DNA of 51,471 nt, taken from assembly GCA_031270825.1 (NCBI GenBank), contig JAISXH010000016.1:1-51471 (forward strand), given 5' to 3'. The stretch is from Bifidobacteriaceae bacterium (GTDB lineage: Bacteria > Actinomycetota > Actinomycetes > Actinomycetales > WQXJ01). Under the pieces are notes generated by a model. It made no database searches. It was not told where the DNA came from and was given only the letters and a program-made list of their open reading frames with translations. The translations under genes were made by a program, and so were the position numbers. Below, in pieces: positions 9,313-18,919 of this stretch. Position 1 is the first letter of the stretch, and the number at the start of each line of letters is the position of its first letter.

Positions 9313-9444
9313 GCCGTCGTCTTGAGCCGCCAGGCCGGCTGTCCGATGCCGCCCACCTCACCCCGTCAGGGACCCAACTCTTTTCGGCCGTCGTCTTGAG
9401 CCGCCAGGCCGGCCGTCCGATGCCGCCCACCTCACCCCGTCAGG
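9313..9444. repeat. 58-bp tandem duplication in the gap between tmk and trmL
   Basis: Bases 9313-9370 recur at 9387-9444 with one difference, at a period of 74 bp. The gap of about 250 bp holds no convincing gene. Confidence 0.93.
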
Positions 9445-9491
9445 TTCCCGAGTCTCGATCCGGCGATCCCGGCCCACCGCGCCGGACGGGT

Positions 9492-9959
9492 TCAGCGGCC
9501 GCCGGCGAAGCCATGCTGGCGCCAGGCCTCATAGACCGCGATGGCGGCGGAGTTCGCCAGATTAAGCGATCGGCGGGCTGGCAACATCGGAATACGGACC
9601 TGGGCGGTGATACGGGGATGGGCCTTGACGGCATCGGGCAAACCGTCCGGTTCCGGGCCGAACACCAGGACGTCGCCGGGCTGGTAGGAAATGTCGGCAT
9701 AACTGGCCTGCGCGTGGGTGGTGAAGGCCAAGACCCTGGCGCCGGGGGCCATGGCGGCGAACGCCGCCTCCAAATCGGGATGGACCCGCAAGTCGGCCAG
9801 GTCGTGATAGTCCAGGCCGCTGCGACGCAGTTTGGCGTCGGTCAACTCGAAGCCCAGCGGTTCGACAAGGTGCAGGCGAACACCCGTCACCGCCGCCAAG
9901 CGAATCGCGTTGCCCGTGTTAGTCGGGATGCGAGGGGCGAAGAACACCAAGTCGAACAA
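9492..9959 (-). CDS. trmL: tRNA (cytidine(34)-2'-O)-methyltransferase
   Basis: SPOUT-class enzyme that 2'-O-methylates the wobble base of leucine tRNAs, using S-adenosylmethionine bound in a C-terminal trefoil knot. The 155-residue sequence follows Escherichia coli TrmL almost from end to end: PRIPTNTGNAIRLAA near the N-terminus, LRRSGLDYHD, the cofactor motif FGPEPDGLP and the knot segment IPMLPARRSLNLANSAAIAV with YEAWRQ. It starts 3 bp after the topA stop codon on the same strand, so it is probably read from the topA message. Confidence 0.93.
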   Translation of the reverse strand: MFDLVFFAPRIPTNTGNAIRLAAVTGVRLHLVEPLGFELTDAKLRRSGLDYHDLADLRVHPDLEAAFAAMAPGARVLAFTTHAQASYADISYQPGDVLVFGPEPDGLPDAVKAHPRITAQVRIPMLPARRSLNLANSAAIAVYEAWRQHGFAGGR

Positions 9960-9962
9960 CTG

Positions 9963-12830
9963 TCACTGACCGGTCTTCTTGGTCGGAGCCTTCTTGGTTG
10001 TGGTGGCCTTCTTGGTTGTGGTCTTCTTGGCGGCGGTTCGGCGAGGGCGCTTGGCCGGCCCGCGGTCACGCTTTTCTTGCAGCAATTGGGCCGCGCGCTC
10101 CAAGGCGATGGACTCGGGGGCGTCGTCCTTGCGCAAGGTCGCGTTGGTTTCCCCATCGGTGACGTAGGGACCGTAGCGGCCGTCCTTGACCACCACCGGC
10201 TTGCCGGACACCGGGTCTGGCCCGAGTTCCCGCAGCGGCGCCGCGCTGGCCGCGCCCCGGCGCTGTTTCGGCTGATCGAGTAGGGCGCGGGCCTGTTCCT
10301 GGGTGACTGTGAACAACTCGTCTTCGTTCGCCAGCGAACGCGATTCGGTCCCGCACTTGATGTATGGGCCGTAGCGGCCGTTCTGGGCGGTGATCTCAGC
10401 GCCGTCGGCGTTGGCGCCAACCACGCGCGGCAGACAGAGCAGACGAAGCGCGTCCTCAAGGCTGATCGTGTCGATGGACATCGACTTGAAGAGCGAGGCG
10501 TTGCGGGATTTGGCGCCGCCGGTCGAATTCTCGATCACCTCGGTGACATAGGGGCCGAAGCGGCCGTTCTTGGCCACCACCATATGTCCGGTGTCTGGAT
10601 CGCGCCCTAGTTCGCGGCTCTGATCGGGCGGAGCCTCCAGCAGTTCATGGGCTTTGGCCAAAGTCAGTTCGTCGGGCGCGAGATCGTCAGGGACGCGGAC
10701 CCGTTTGGCCTCGCCACCAGACTGGCCGCCGGACTGGCCGCCGGTCCCGCCGTCGCCGACCTCGAGATAGGGCCCGTAGCGGCCCACCCTGAGCACAATG
10801 CCATCCCCCAACGGCACAGTGTTGATATCGCGGGCGTCGATCTCGCCTTGCCCTTCCACCAGGCGTTTCAATCCGACTTCCCGGAGCGGCCGCGGCCCCT
10901 CGGGGGAAGACCCCGCCGATCCCGCTCGCGGGCCGGTGACCGGTTCGCCGCCGGCTTTCCCTCCGGTGGCCTTAGCCGTGGCCGCCGGCCGCGACGGGAC
11001 GCCGCCTAAGGGCGCGCCGGCGACCGCGTCCGCGGGCGGCTGGCTTTCCCCGCCCACCGAGTTCGGGGTGTCGGCGCCGAAGTAGAACTCGCTCAACCAG
11101 CGCGCCCGGTCCTCGCGTCCAGCCGCGATCTCGTCCAAGTCGTTCTCCATGGCAGCCGTGAAATCGTAGTCGACCAAGTCGGCGAAGTTCTGCTCCAGCA
11201 GCCGCGTCACGGCGAAAGCCAACCAGGTCGGCACCAGCGCCATGCCCCGCCGCTCGACATAGCCGCGATCCTCGATCACGGAGACCGTGGCCGCATAGGT
11301 CGACGGGCGCCCTATGCCGCGCCTTTCCAACGCCGCCACCAATGAGGCCTCGGTGTAACGCGGCGGCGGCGTGGTCTGGTGCCCTTGGGGCTCTAGCGCG
11401 ACCGTTTCGACCCTGTCGCCTTCGGCCAGGTTCGGCAACCGCGCCTCCGGCTGGGCGGCCTCTTCGTAGCGGGACTGGTCGCGGCCCTCTACGTAGGCCG
11501 CCAAGAAGCCTCGGTGGGTGATGACCGTCCCGGCGGCGCCGAAGGTGGCGGTCGCGTCCGGGGCCCGCCCGGTCAGGCGCACCGACACCGTCTGGCCGGT
11601 GGCGTCGGTCATCTGGGAGGCCACCGTGCGCTTCCAGATCAGGTCGTAGAGCTTCAGCTCGTCAGCGCCCAGTTTCCCGGCCAGGGACGCGGGGGTGGCG
11701 AAATGATCGCCCGATGGCCGGATCGCCTCATGCGCCTCGGCCGCGTTCTTGGTCTTGGTGACGTACCGACGCGGCGCTGACGGCACCGAATCCGGCCCAT
11801 AGAGTTCGGCGGCCTGGCGCCGTGCCGCCGCCACCGCTTGATCCGACAAGTTGGTCGAATCGGTCCTCATGTAGGTGATGTGGCCATTCTCATAGAGCCG
11901 TTGAGCCAGCCGCATGGTCTGGCGTGAGTTCATGCGCAGCTTGCGGGAGGCCTCCTGCTGCAGTGTCGAGGTGGTGAAGGGCGCCGCCGGCCGGCGTTTG
12001 TACGGCTTCTCGGTCAGCTCCGAGACCTCGAAGGGGACCTTTGCCAACTTGGCGGCCAGTTCACGGGCCTCGGCCTCCCGCAACTGCAGAGCATCCGCTC
12101 CAGTCAACTCGCCGGCATCGTTGAAATCCTTGCCAGTGGCCACTCGCTTGGAATCGACCGCCACCAAGGTGGCGGTGAAAGACTGCTCATCGGCCCTGAA
12201 GGTGGCCTCGACGTCCCAGTGCTCGGCCGCCCGGAAAGCCATTCGCTCACGCTCGCGTTGAACCACCAGCCGGGTCGCCACCGACTGAACCCGTCCCGCC
12301 GACAGGCCGGCCCGGACCTTGCGCCAAAGCACCGGCGAGACCTCGTAACCATAGAGACGGTCGAGGACACGGCGTGTTTCTTGGGCGTCCACCAAGTTCT
12401 GATCGAGATCACGCGGGTTGGCGACCGCCCGTTCAATCGCCTCTTTGGTGATCTCGTGAAAGACCATCCGTTTCACCGGCACTCGCGGCTTCAGGACCTG
12501 CAGCAAGTGCCAGGCGATGGCCTCCCCTTCGCGGTCTTCGTCTGTCGCCAGGTAGAGCTCGGTCGCGTCTTTGAGGGCCTTGCGCAGCTCGGCCACCAGC
12601 TTCTTCTTGTCCGGCTCGACCACGTAGTAGGGGTCAAAACCATCGTCGACGTTGACGGCGAAGCGGCCGTAGGGGCCCTTCTTCAGGGCGGCGGGAAGCT
12701 CTGACGGCTGCGGCAGGTCGCGGATGTGCCCCACGGAGGCCTCAACTTGGTAGTCCTTCCCCAGGTAGCGGCCAATTGTCTTGGCTTTGGTCGGCGACTC
12801 GACAATCACCAGCTTCTTAGCAGACGCCAC
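9963..12830 (-). CDS. topA: DNA topoisomerase I
   Basis: Relaxes negative supercoils by transient single-strand cleavage. Start at the GTG at 12830, preceded by GAGGAGG; an upstream ATG at 12848 lacks such a site. The N-terminal TOPRIM (KLVIVESPTKAKTI, later ATDEDREGEAIAWH), the active tyrosine Tyr320 in HITYMRTDSTNLS and the RPSTYA motif are intact. The actinobacterial C-terminus has several GxYGPYV repeats and ends in a Lys/Thr-rich tail (KKTTTKKATTTKK) that in relatives aids DNA binding. A Gly/Ala/Pro-rich linker of about 70 residues sits between the catalytic core and the first repeat. 955 residues, normal for actinobacteria. Confidence 0.96.
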   Translation of the reverse strand: MASAKKLVIVESPTKAKTIGRYLGKDYQVEASVGHIRDLPQPSELPAALKKGPYGRFAVNVDDGFDPYYVVEPDKKKLVAELRKALKDATELYLATDEDREGEAIAWHLLQVLKPRVPVKRMVFHEITKEAIERAVANPRDLDQNLVDAQETRRVLDRLYGYEVSPVLWRKVRAGLSAGRVQSVATRLVVQRERERMAFRAAEHWDVEATFRADEQSFTATLVAVDSKRVATGKDFNDAGELTGADALQLREAEARELAAKLAKVPFEVSELTEKPYKRRPAAPFTTSTLQQEASRKLRMNSRQTMRLAQRLYENGHITYMRTDSTNLSDQAVAAARRQAAELYGPDSVPSAPRRYVTKTKNAAEAHEAIRPSGDHFATPASLAGKLGADELKLYDLIWKRTVASQMTDATGQTVSVRLTGRAPDATATFGAAGTVITHRGFLAAYVEGRDQSRYEEAAQPEARLPNLAEGDRVETVALEPQGHQTTPPPRYTEASLVAALERRGIGRPSTYAATVSVIEDRGYVERRGMALVPTWLAFAVTRLLEQNFADLVDYDFTAAMENDLDEIAAGREDRARWLSEFYFGADTPNSVGGESQPPADAVAGAPLGGVPSRPAATAKATGGKAGGEPVTGPRAGSAGSSPEGPRPLREVGLKRLVEGQGEIDARDINTVPLGDGIVLRVGRYGPYLEVGDGGTGGQSGGQSGGEAKRVRVPDDLAPDELTLAKAHELLEAPPDQSRELGRDPDTGHMVVAKNGRFGPYVTEVIENSTGGAKSRNASLFKSMSIDTISLEDALRLLCLPRVVGANADGAEITAQNGRYGPYIKCGTESRSLANEDELFTVTQEQARALLDQPKQRRGAASAAPLRELGPDPVSGKPVVVKDGRYGPYVTDGETNATLRKDDAPESIALERAAQLLQEKRDRGPAKRPRRTAAKKTTTKKATTTKKAPTKKTGQ

Positions 12831-12919
12831 AATCCCTCCTCGCAACACTTAGGCGCAGACCCGCGCAATTGGGTACCGGCCCTCGACCGTACCCCAAAAC
12901 CATGCCCTCGCGCCCGCCG

Positions 12920-13651
12920 CTAGTGCTGACGCACTTTGACTGGGCCGATTTGGTCGCGCGCCGCGATCGTCATCGTGTCGATGTTGACGTGCGCCGGCTG
13001 AGCCGCGATCCAGCGCACCGCTTCGGCCACGTCGCCGGCCGCCAACGGTTCCACGCCCTCATAGACGGCGGCCGCGGCCGACTCGTCGCCTCCCAGTCTG
13101 ACCAGCGAAAACTCGGTCAGGACCATTCCCGGATCAAGTTCAGTGACACGCACCGGCGTGCCAGCCAACTCCTGGCGCAACACCGATGTGAAGGCGCGCT
13201 CGCCGAACTTGGCGGCGTTGTAGCCGGCGCCGCCCACGTAGGGGTAATGCCCGGCGATCGAGACCACGTCGATCACCAAACCAGCCCGCGCGGCCAACAA
13301 TTTCGGCAACAGCGCCTTGGTCACCCGGACTGTGCCCAACACGTTGGTGGCGAACATCCACTCCCACTCGGCCGGGTCGGCATCGACGATCTTGCTCAAG
13401 CCTTTGGCGCCGCCCGCGTTGTTGACCAGCAGATCGCAGCGATCGACCGCTGCGGCCAGGGCATCGACCGAGGCCTGGCTGGTGACGTCCAAACGCAGGC
13501 CCAGGGCGTCGTTGCCCAGTTCCCGGGCCAAGGCCACAACACGCTCGAGCCGGCGCGCGCCGCAGATCACCCGCCAACCGTCGGCGGCCAACGCCCGCGC
13601 CGACGCCTCGCCAATCCCGCTCGACGCGCCGGTCACAACCGCGGTTTTCAT
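12920..13651 (-). CDS. Short-chain dehydrogenase/reductase (YdfG-like)
   Basis: Classical NAD(P)-dependent SDR of 243 residues. It shows the cofactor motif TGASSGIG at the N-terminus, ARR after strand 2 (suggesting NADP preference), LLVNNAG, the catalytic Ser in VVSIAG and YNAAK. The overall sequence is closest to the 3-hydroxy-acid/serine dehydrogenase (YdfG) branch; the substrate is inferred only. GGAGG six bases before the ATG at 13651 selects this start over the in-frame ATG at 13684. Its 3' end faces the topA start region on the same strand. Confidence 0.88.
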   Translation of the reverse strand: MKTAVVTGASSGIGEASARALAADGWRVICGARRLERVVALARELGNDALGLRLDVTSQASVDALAAAVDRCDLLVNNAGGAKGLSKIVDADPAEWEWMFATNVLGTVRVTKALLPKLLAARAGLVIDVVSIAGHYPYVGGAGYNAAKFGERAFTSVLRQELAGTPVRVTELDPGMVLTEFSLVRLGGDESAAAAVYEGVEPLAAGDVAEAVRWIAAQPAHVNIDTMTIAARDQIGPVKVRQH

Positions 13652-13961
13652 GTTTGCCTCCATTCCGGTCGGCTTCAATTCCATTTACATAGTCGGACCG
13701 ATCCGCCAGGACGCCCCGCGCTCGCGGCCACGCGAAGCAATCTTCATGCTGGTGGCGGCGCAAGCGCCTTCGAGACTACCCGTCGGCGTCAGACGGGTTG
13801 GACCCTTCGCCGCCATGTTGACGTATAGAGTGGACCCGTACAACCGGTGCGCCTCACTCCGGGACTTGGCGTGTTGATGGTCTCTTGCCAGTTTCACAAG
13901 TTGACGATTGCGGCCAATAGGCCCAGGGGTGGAGCGGCAACAACCCCTGCAGGAGGTCGTC
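13652..13961. other. Divergent intergenic region
   Basis: About 310 bp separating the SDR and the Pro-rich membrane protein. TTGACG hexamers occur at 13818-13823 and 13901-13906 on the plus strand, candidates for -35 elements, but no convincing paired -10 was seen. No gene is recognised here. Confidence 0.4.
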
Positions 13962-15947
13962 ATGACAACGCCACCCTCACAGCCATGGAACCAGCCGGCG
14001 CCTGACGGCTCCTGGCCCGGACCGAATCCGGGCGGATCCGCCGGACCGGACCCAGCGCTTGGTCAGCCAGGCGCCCCCTGGTCCGGCCAATCCGGGTTCT
14101 ACCCCACCGGCGGCCAGCCTGGCCCCTATGGCCAGCCCGCTCAGCCGGACCCTTATGGCCAGCCCGCTCCACTGAACCCTTACGCCCAGCCCGTTCAGCC
14201 CGCGCAGCCGGGCCCATACGGCCAGCCGGCTCAGCCCGGTCAGTTCGGGCAGCAGCCAGATCCCTACACCCAGCCGGGCGTTCCCAGCCAGCCGGGGACG
14301 TTCTCCCCGGTGGAAACCCCGCCGGCGGGCGCCGGACAGTTCGGGCAGCCGACCGGCTGGTCAACGCCAACCGGGCCGGGCGGCATCGGGCAAGAAGGCC
14401 AAACCCAGCCCCCCGGCACCTACCTGGCCTCGGACGGCAACTACTATCCGCTGGCTGATCAAGGCGGCTTCTCAGGGCCCGGGCAACCGGGACTCGGGGT
14501 CGGCGAACCGGAACCGCCAAAACGCAAGCGGCGCGGCCTGCTGGTGGGGGCGGCGGTGGTCGCGGCCCTGGTGGTGGCCGGCGGCGGCACCTACGCGGTC
14601 CTGTCGCTGAGGGGCGGCGCAGGCGGCGCAGGCAGTCCCGAAAAAGCTGCCGAAGCCCTGCTGCAGGACCTGACCTCGCTCGATTACGGCAAGATCGTGG
14701 CGCATGTGGCGCCGTCTGAGACGACTTTGATAGACCCCATGGTGGATGCCGTCGAAGGTCAAGACGACCAGACCGAACAGGCCCAGAAGGTTTGGAGCGA
14801 CATCCAGGCCGCATTGACGATCAAGTTCGAGGACTTGTCCTTCACGACCGAAAACCTCGCCGAAGGCGTGGCGCGGACAGCGGTCACGGGTGGCACCGTT
14901 TCAGTCGATGCCGACACCGCCAAGCTGACCACCGCGATCATGGACCTGAACGACCTTGGGGGATCAGTACTCGGCAGTATGTACACAGGCATGGGAGACG
15001 TCACCGAATCCGACATCGCCGACCAGCTCGACGGTCTCTTCCCGGTCAGCAAGGCCATTGACGACCTGGCCGCCACAGCGGGCCTGGAAGACCTGTTCGT
15101 CGTCACGGTCGAGGAAGACGGCAAATGGTTCACCTCGCTGTCCATGACCGCTGCCCAGTACGCCTTCGAATCGGCTGGTTTGGACCCCGGTCTGCTCGGC
15201 GATCCCATTCCGGACGGGGAGATGAACGGCGCGTCCAGCCCGGAGAAGGCGCTCGACAACCTGACCGCCGCCTTGCGTGCCACCGGCGAGAAGGGCGACC
15301 TGCGCGAACTGGCCAAGGCGCTGCCTCCGGCCGAATCGCGACTGTTGGCGGTCTACGGACCAGCCCTGACCGATAGCCTGGGCGGCAGCCTGGGCGCCCT
15401 CACCGCCCTCGAGGCGCTGACCGGTTCCGGATACTCCGAAGTCGGCGGCCATGGGCGAGTCACCATTGACTCGTTGATCGTCTCTCCGTGGGTGACGCTC
15501 ACCCGCTCGGACAACACTTGGACCTTGAGGGCCGGCGACGACGCCTCGAACCTGACCGCCGACTTGACCCAAGAGAGCGACACGGCTTGGAAGTTCAGCG
15601 CGACCATGGCAGACGAATGGAGCGGCGAGCAGAGCGTCAGCGGCTCTATTGAGGTGACGTCGAAGGGCGTTCTGGATGCCGTTGTGTCCACTCCAGACGG
15701 CGACACCTCCCTCACCATCGAAGGCAGCTGCGTCACGGTCGACACGGTCGGTTATTCGGAAGAATTCTGCGAAGACGACCTCGGCGTCGATCTGGCCGAC
15801 ACGCCTTTGGCCAGCCTCGAGAAACTGCCCGACCTGAAGGGAATCCTGGCCTTGTCAGCGGTCAAGGGGGCGGGCGGAGATTGGTACATCTCGCCGACCG
15901 CTTCGGTCCTTGACTGGGCAACGGTGTTCGGCGATTCGCTGAAGTAG
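13962..15947 (+). CDS. Pro/Gln-rich single-pass membrane protein with large extracellular domain
   Basis: Not assigned to a known family. AGGAGG lies 6 nt before the ATG at 13962. Residues 1-185 are a Pro/Gln/Gly-rich cytoplasmic region with YGQPAQP-type repeats and a GTYLASDGNYYPLADQG segment; KRKRRG precedes one transmembrane helix (about 190-213). The outer 450 residues contain two related modules, each opening with a GxxSPEKAxxxL motif (near residues 225 and 428), which suggests an internal duplication. Proteins of this plan are common in actinobacterial envelopes. A strong hairpin follows the stop. Confidence 0.7.
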   Translation: MTTPPSQPWNQPAPDGSWPGPNPGGSAGPDPALGQPGAPWSGQSGFYPTGGQPGPYGQPAQPDPYGQPAPLNPYAQPVQPAQPGPYGQPAQPGQFGQQPDPYTQPGVPSQPGTFSPVETPPAGAGQFGQPTGWSTPTGPGGIGQEGQTQPPGTYLASDGNYYPLADQGGFSGPGQPGLGVGEPEPPKRKRRGLLVGAAVVAALVVAGGGTYAVLSLRGGAGGAGSPEKAAEALLQDLTSLDYGKIVAHVAPSETTLIDPMVDAVEGQDDQTEQAQKVWSDIQAALTIKFEDLSFTTENLAEGVARTAVTGGTVSVDADTAKLTTAIMDLNDLGGSVLGSMYTGMGDVTESDIADQLDGLFPVSKAIDDLAATAGLEDLFVVTVEEDGKWFTSLSMTAAQYAFESAGLDPGLLGDPIPDGEMNGASSPEKALDNLTAALRATGEKGDLRELAKALPPAESRLLAVYGPALTDSLGGSLGALTALEALTGSGYSEVGGHGRVTIDSLIVSPWVTLTRSDNTWTLRAGDDASNLTADLTQESDTAWKFSATMADEWSGEQSVSGSIEVTSKGVLDAVVSTPDGDTSLTIEGSCVTVDTVGYSEEFCEDDLGVDLADTPLASLEKLPDLKGILALSAVKGAGGDWYISPTASVLDWATVFGDSLK

Positions 15948-15954
15948 GACTCTC

Positions 15955-15997
15955 CTCTGCGGCGCGGGTCCAAACGCAGGGGACCCGCGCCGCAGAG
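15955..15997. terminator. 17-bp inverted repeat after the membrane-protein gene
   Basis: CTCTGCGGCGCGGGTCC (15955-15971) pairs perfectly with 15981-15997 around a 9-nt loop, starting 7 bp after the stop codon. There is no U-tract, so termination by this hairpin is inferred from position and strength. Confidence 0.65.
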
Positions 15998-16111
15998 CTG
16001 TCCAGGCAACGGACGGCCGGAACCGACTTTCCGGAGACGGCGCCCGAGCCCATTGCGCGCCCTGAGTGAACCGACTGGCGGCGTCCGCGCCTTCGGGAGG
16101 ACCATGGTGAT

Positions 16112-18601
16112 GTGAATCGCCTTGTCGCGGCTCTTGGCGAGCCCTCAGCGCGGGCTGAGTGTGTCACGCACGTCGAGGTCACCCCGTCAACGCCGGGCCA
16201 GTGCCAGGAATGGCCGCAGTGGACGCCTGAATGGGTCCGCCAGGGCTTTGCCGCCCTGGGCGTCAGCCGCCCCTGGACACACCAGGTTCAGACCATGGAG
16301 GCGGCCCGGCACGGCCATTGCGTCATAGCCACGGCCACCGGTTCCGGCAAGTCGTTGGCGCTGTGGGCGCCGATCTTGACCGCGCTCGACCAGCCTGTCG
16401 AGTTGGGCCGCGTGGCCCAGGTCCGGGCCCGGCCCACGGCCATTTACCTGGCCCCGACCAAGGCCTTGGCCGCCGATCAGCAGGCTTCGCTGCGGGCTCT
16501 GATGGAGGCCGCCCAGGTCGAAGGGTTGGAGGTGGTGACCTGCGACGGCGACACCCCCCGGGAATTGCGGCGCCATCTGCAGTCCAAGGCCGACGCGATC
16601 CTGACCAACCCGGATTTCCTCCACTTCTCGCTTCTGCCCGGCCATTCCCATTGGGCAGGCCTCCTGCGGGGGTTGCGCTATGTGTTCATAGATGAGCTGC
16701 AGGCCTATCGCGGCGTCATGGGCACCCATGTCGCCTGGGTGGTGCGGCGGCTGCGCCGCCTGGCGCGCCACTATGGCGCCGACCCGATCTTCGTGGCCGC
16801 ATCCGCCACGGTCAGTCAGCCGGACGTGACCTTTGGCCGCCTGATCGCAGCGGACCCAGCCGACATCGCCACCATTACCGAAGACACCGCCGAGCATGGT
16901 GAACGCACGTTCGTCATGTGGCGACCGGCTGGCGGCGCCGATGAGCCGAGTCCGGCGGCTGTTCACGAACGCGCCGGCGGCGCAGATGACGCGGCCCCTC
17001 TGGCCGGGAGCCAGGACGGCGGCAGCAGCGACGCCTGGGCCGGGCAGCGCTCCGGCGCCCCAGCCGACCACGGGGATCCCCACGCCCACGCCGACGATGC
17101 CGTCCGGTCACCCGGGGGCGCCGAGTTCCGTCGATCTGCGCCCGCCGAGGCAGCCGGCCTGCTCGCAGACCTGGTCGAAACCGGCGCCCGGACCTTGGTC
17201 TTCGTCCGCTCGCGCTATTCGGCCGAGTCTGTGGCGAACACAGCCCGCCAAGCGGTCGGCGAGCCCTTGGCCGCCCGGGTCGCCGCCTACCGCGGCGGTT
17301 ACCTGCCGGAGGAGCGGCGCGATCTGGAGCGGCGGTTGCGCAGCGGCGCCCTGCTGGGGCTGGTCTCGACAACGGCGCTAGAACTCGGTATAGACATCGC
17401 CGGCCTGGACGCGGTGGTGACTGCCGGCTGGCCGGGCACACGGATCGCGCTTAGGCAGCAAGCCGGCCGGGCTGGCCGAGCCGGCGCCGACGGCCTGGCC
17501 GTCTGGGTGGCCGGGACGGACCCGTTGGATTCCTACCTTGTCACCCATCCGCAGGCCCTGGTGGGCGCGCCGCTCGAAGCCACGGTCTTCGATCCGTCCA
17601 ATCCTTACGTGGCGGCTCCGCATTTGGCCGCCGCGGCGGCGGAATGGCCGCTCGATGCCGCCGAGCTGCCGGCCCTGGACCGGACCGCGCCAGCGGTGGT
17701 CAAGGTGCTGGCCGAAGCCGGCGCCTTGCGTCAGCGCGGGCAACGCTGGTTCTGGGTCTTGCCCGAGCGGGCCACTGACTTGACCGACTTGCGCGATTCG
17801 GGCGGCGGCTTGGTCCGAGTGGTCGAGGGCTCGACCGGGAGAGTGCTCGGCACCGTCGACATGGCGAGCGCGCCCGCAGCCGTTCACCCCGGAGCGGTCT
17901 ATCTGCATCAGGGCGAGACCTTTCTGGTCGAGCACCTCGACTTGGCAGGCGCCGCTGCGGCCGTCGAAGCGGCTCGGCCCGTCTACCGCACCATGCCGCT
18001 GCACCAATCCAGCGTCGCCGTGGTCGAAGACCGCGAACAGACGACCGGCCAGCTGGCGGACTGGCATTTCGGCCTGGTCGACGTGGCCAGCCGGGTCACC
18101 GGCTTCATGCGGCTGCGCACGCCCGGACTTGAACGGATCGACACCGTGAGGTTGGACATGCCCGAATCAGTCCTGCGGACTGCGGCGACCTGGATCGTCC
18201 TGCCGGAACAGATTCTGGTCGAGGCCGGTCTGGCGCCCGCCGACGTGCCGGATGCGCTCCACGCGGCCGAGCACGCTTGCATCGGGTTATTGCCGCTGCT
18301 GGCCACCTGCGACCGGTGGGACTTGGGGGGGCTGTCGACGGCGCTCCATGCCGACACCGGCCAGGCCACGATTTTCATCCACGATTCGGTGGCCGGCGGC
18401 GCTGGTTTCGCCGAACGCGCCTACCACCGCCGGGAGGACCTGATTCAGGCCGTCCTGGCGCTGCTAGCCGAATGCCCCTGTGAGGACGGCTGCCCGTCTT
18501 GCGTCCAGTCTCCCAAGTGCGGCAACGGTAACCAGAACCTCTCTAAATCGGGGGCCTTGGCCCTGATCACGACCCTGGCTCAGGACCTCGGCCGGCAATG
18601 A
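16112..18601 (+). CDS. DEAD/DEAH-box helicase with DUF1998-type C-terminus (helicase/secretion neighbourhood, MrfA-like)
   Basis: Superfamily 2 ATP-dependent helicase of 829 residues, started at GTG 16112 about 10 nt after GGGAGG. Motif I is ATATGSGKS (near 72-80), motif Ia APTKALAADQ, motif II FIDELQAYRG, motif III SATV, and motif VI QQAGRAGRAG. The C-terminal domain ends with four Cys in CPCEDGCPSCVQSPKC, the metal site known from MrfA/YprA helicases, which act in DNA damage repair. Motif II has Gln in the last position where relatives have His. A Gly/Asp/Ala-rich insert of about 60 residues precedes the second RecA lobe. Actinobacteria keep this helicase beside the Tad cluster, here convergent with it. 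Confidence 0.9.
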   Translation: MNRLVAALGEPSARAECVTHVEVTPSTPGQCQEWPQWTPEWVRQGFAALGVSRPWTHQVQTMEAARHGHCVIATATGSGKSLALWAPILTALDQPVELGRVAQVRARPTAIYLAPTKALAADQQASLRALMEAAQVEGLEVVTCDGDTPRELRRHLQSKADAILTNPDFLHFSLLPGHSHWAGLLRGLRYVFIDELQAYRGVMGTHVAWVVRRLRRLARHYGADPIFVAASATVSQPDVTFGRLIAADPADIATITEDTAEHGERTFVMWRPAGGADEPSPAAVHERAGGADDAAPLAGSQDGGSSDAWAGQRSGAPADHGDPHAHADDAVRSPGGAEFRRSAPAEAAGLLADLVETGARTLVFVRSRYSAESVANTARQAVGEPLAARVAAYRGGYLPEERRDLERRLRSGALLGLVSTTALELGIDIAGLDAVVTAGWPGTRIALRQQAGRAGRAGADGLAVWVAGTDPLDSYLVTHPQALVGAPLEATVFDPSNPYVAAPHLAAAAAEWPLDAAELPALDRTAPAVVKVLAEAGALRQRGQRWFWVLPERATDLTDLRDSGGGLVRVVEGSTGRVLGTVDMASAPAAVHPGAVYLHQGETFLVEHLDLAGAAAAVEAARPVYRTMPLHQSSVAVVEDREQTTGQLADWHFGLVDVASRVTGFMRLRTPGLERIDTVRLDMPESVLRTAATWIVLPEQILVEAGLAPADVPDALHAAEHACIGLLPLLATCDRWDLGGLSTALHADTGQATIFIHDSVAGGAGFAERAYHRREDLIQAVLALLAECPCEDGCPSCVQSPKCGNGNQNLSKSGALALITTLAQDLGRQ

Positions 18602-18919
18602 GGTCGGCCCCCGGCGACATGGGCCTGTGACGCCGCCGCGTTCCAACAGGAAGGCCGTGCCAGGACACCAACCGTCTTAGGGCCACGCGAATGCCACCAG
18701 TACGCGCAATCACCGTCCCCTTGCGTAGTCAGCAGAATCACCCTCCCCTTGCGCAGGCCTGGGGTCGCCCGGGGGGCGCTGGCGTCACGGCGGTCCGGCC
18801 ACCGCCTCCACCTCGGCAGCCCGACGGCCGAGCAACGGCGAATCAACGCCAACGCGGCAGGCCGCCATGGCAGGGCACCGACGGTCCCTGGCCAGGCCTG
18901 CGGTCGCCGCGCGCTGGCG
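18602..18919. repeat. Intergenic region containing a duplicated 3' end of the TadE-like gene
   Basis: Bases 18776-18863 are repeated at 18911-18998 with an offset of 135 bp; similarity extends about 15 bp further upstream with a small gap. The second copy covers the last 26 codons and stop of the TadE-like gene, so the first copy is a degraded tandem duplicate of a gene end. No independent gene is recognised in this gap. Confidence 0.85.
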
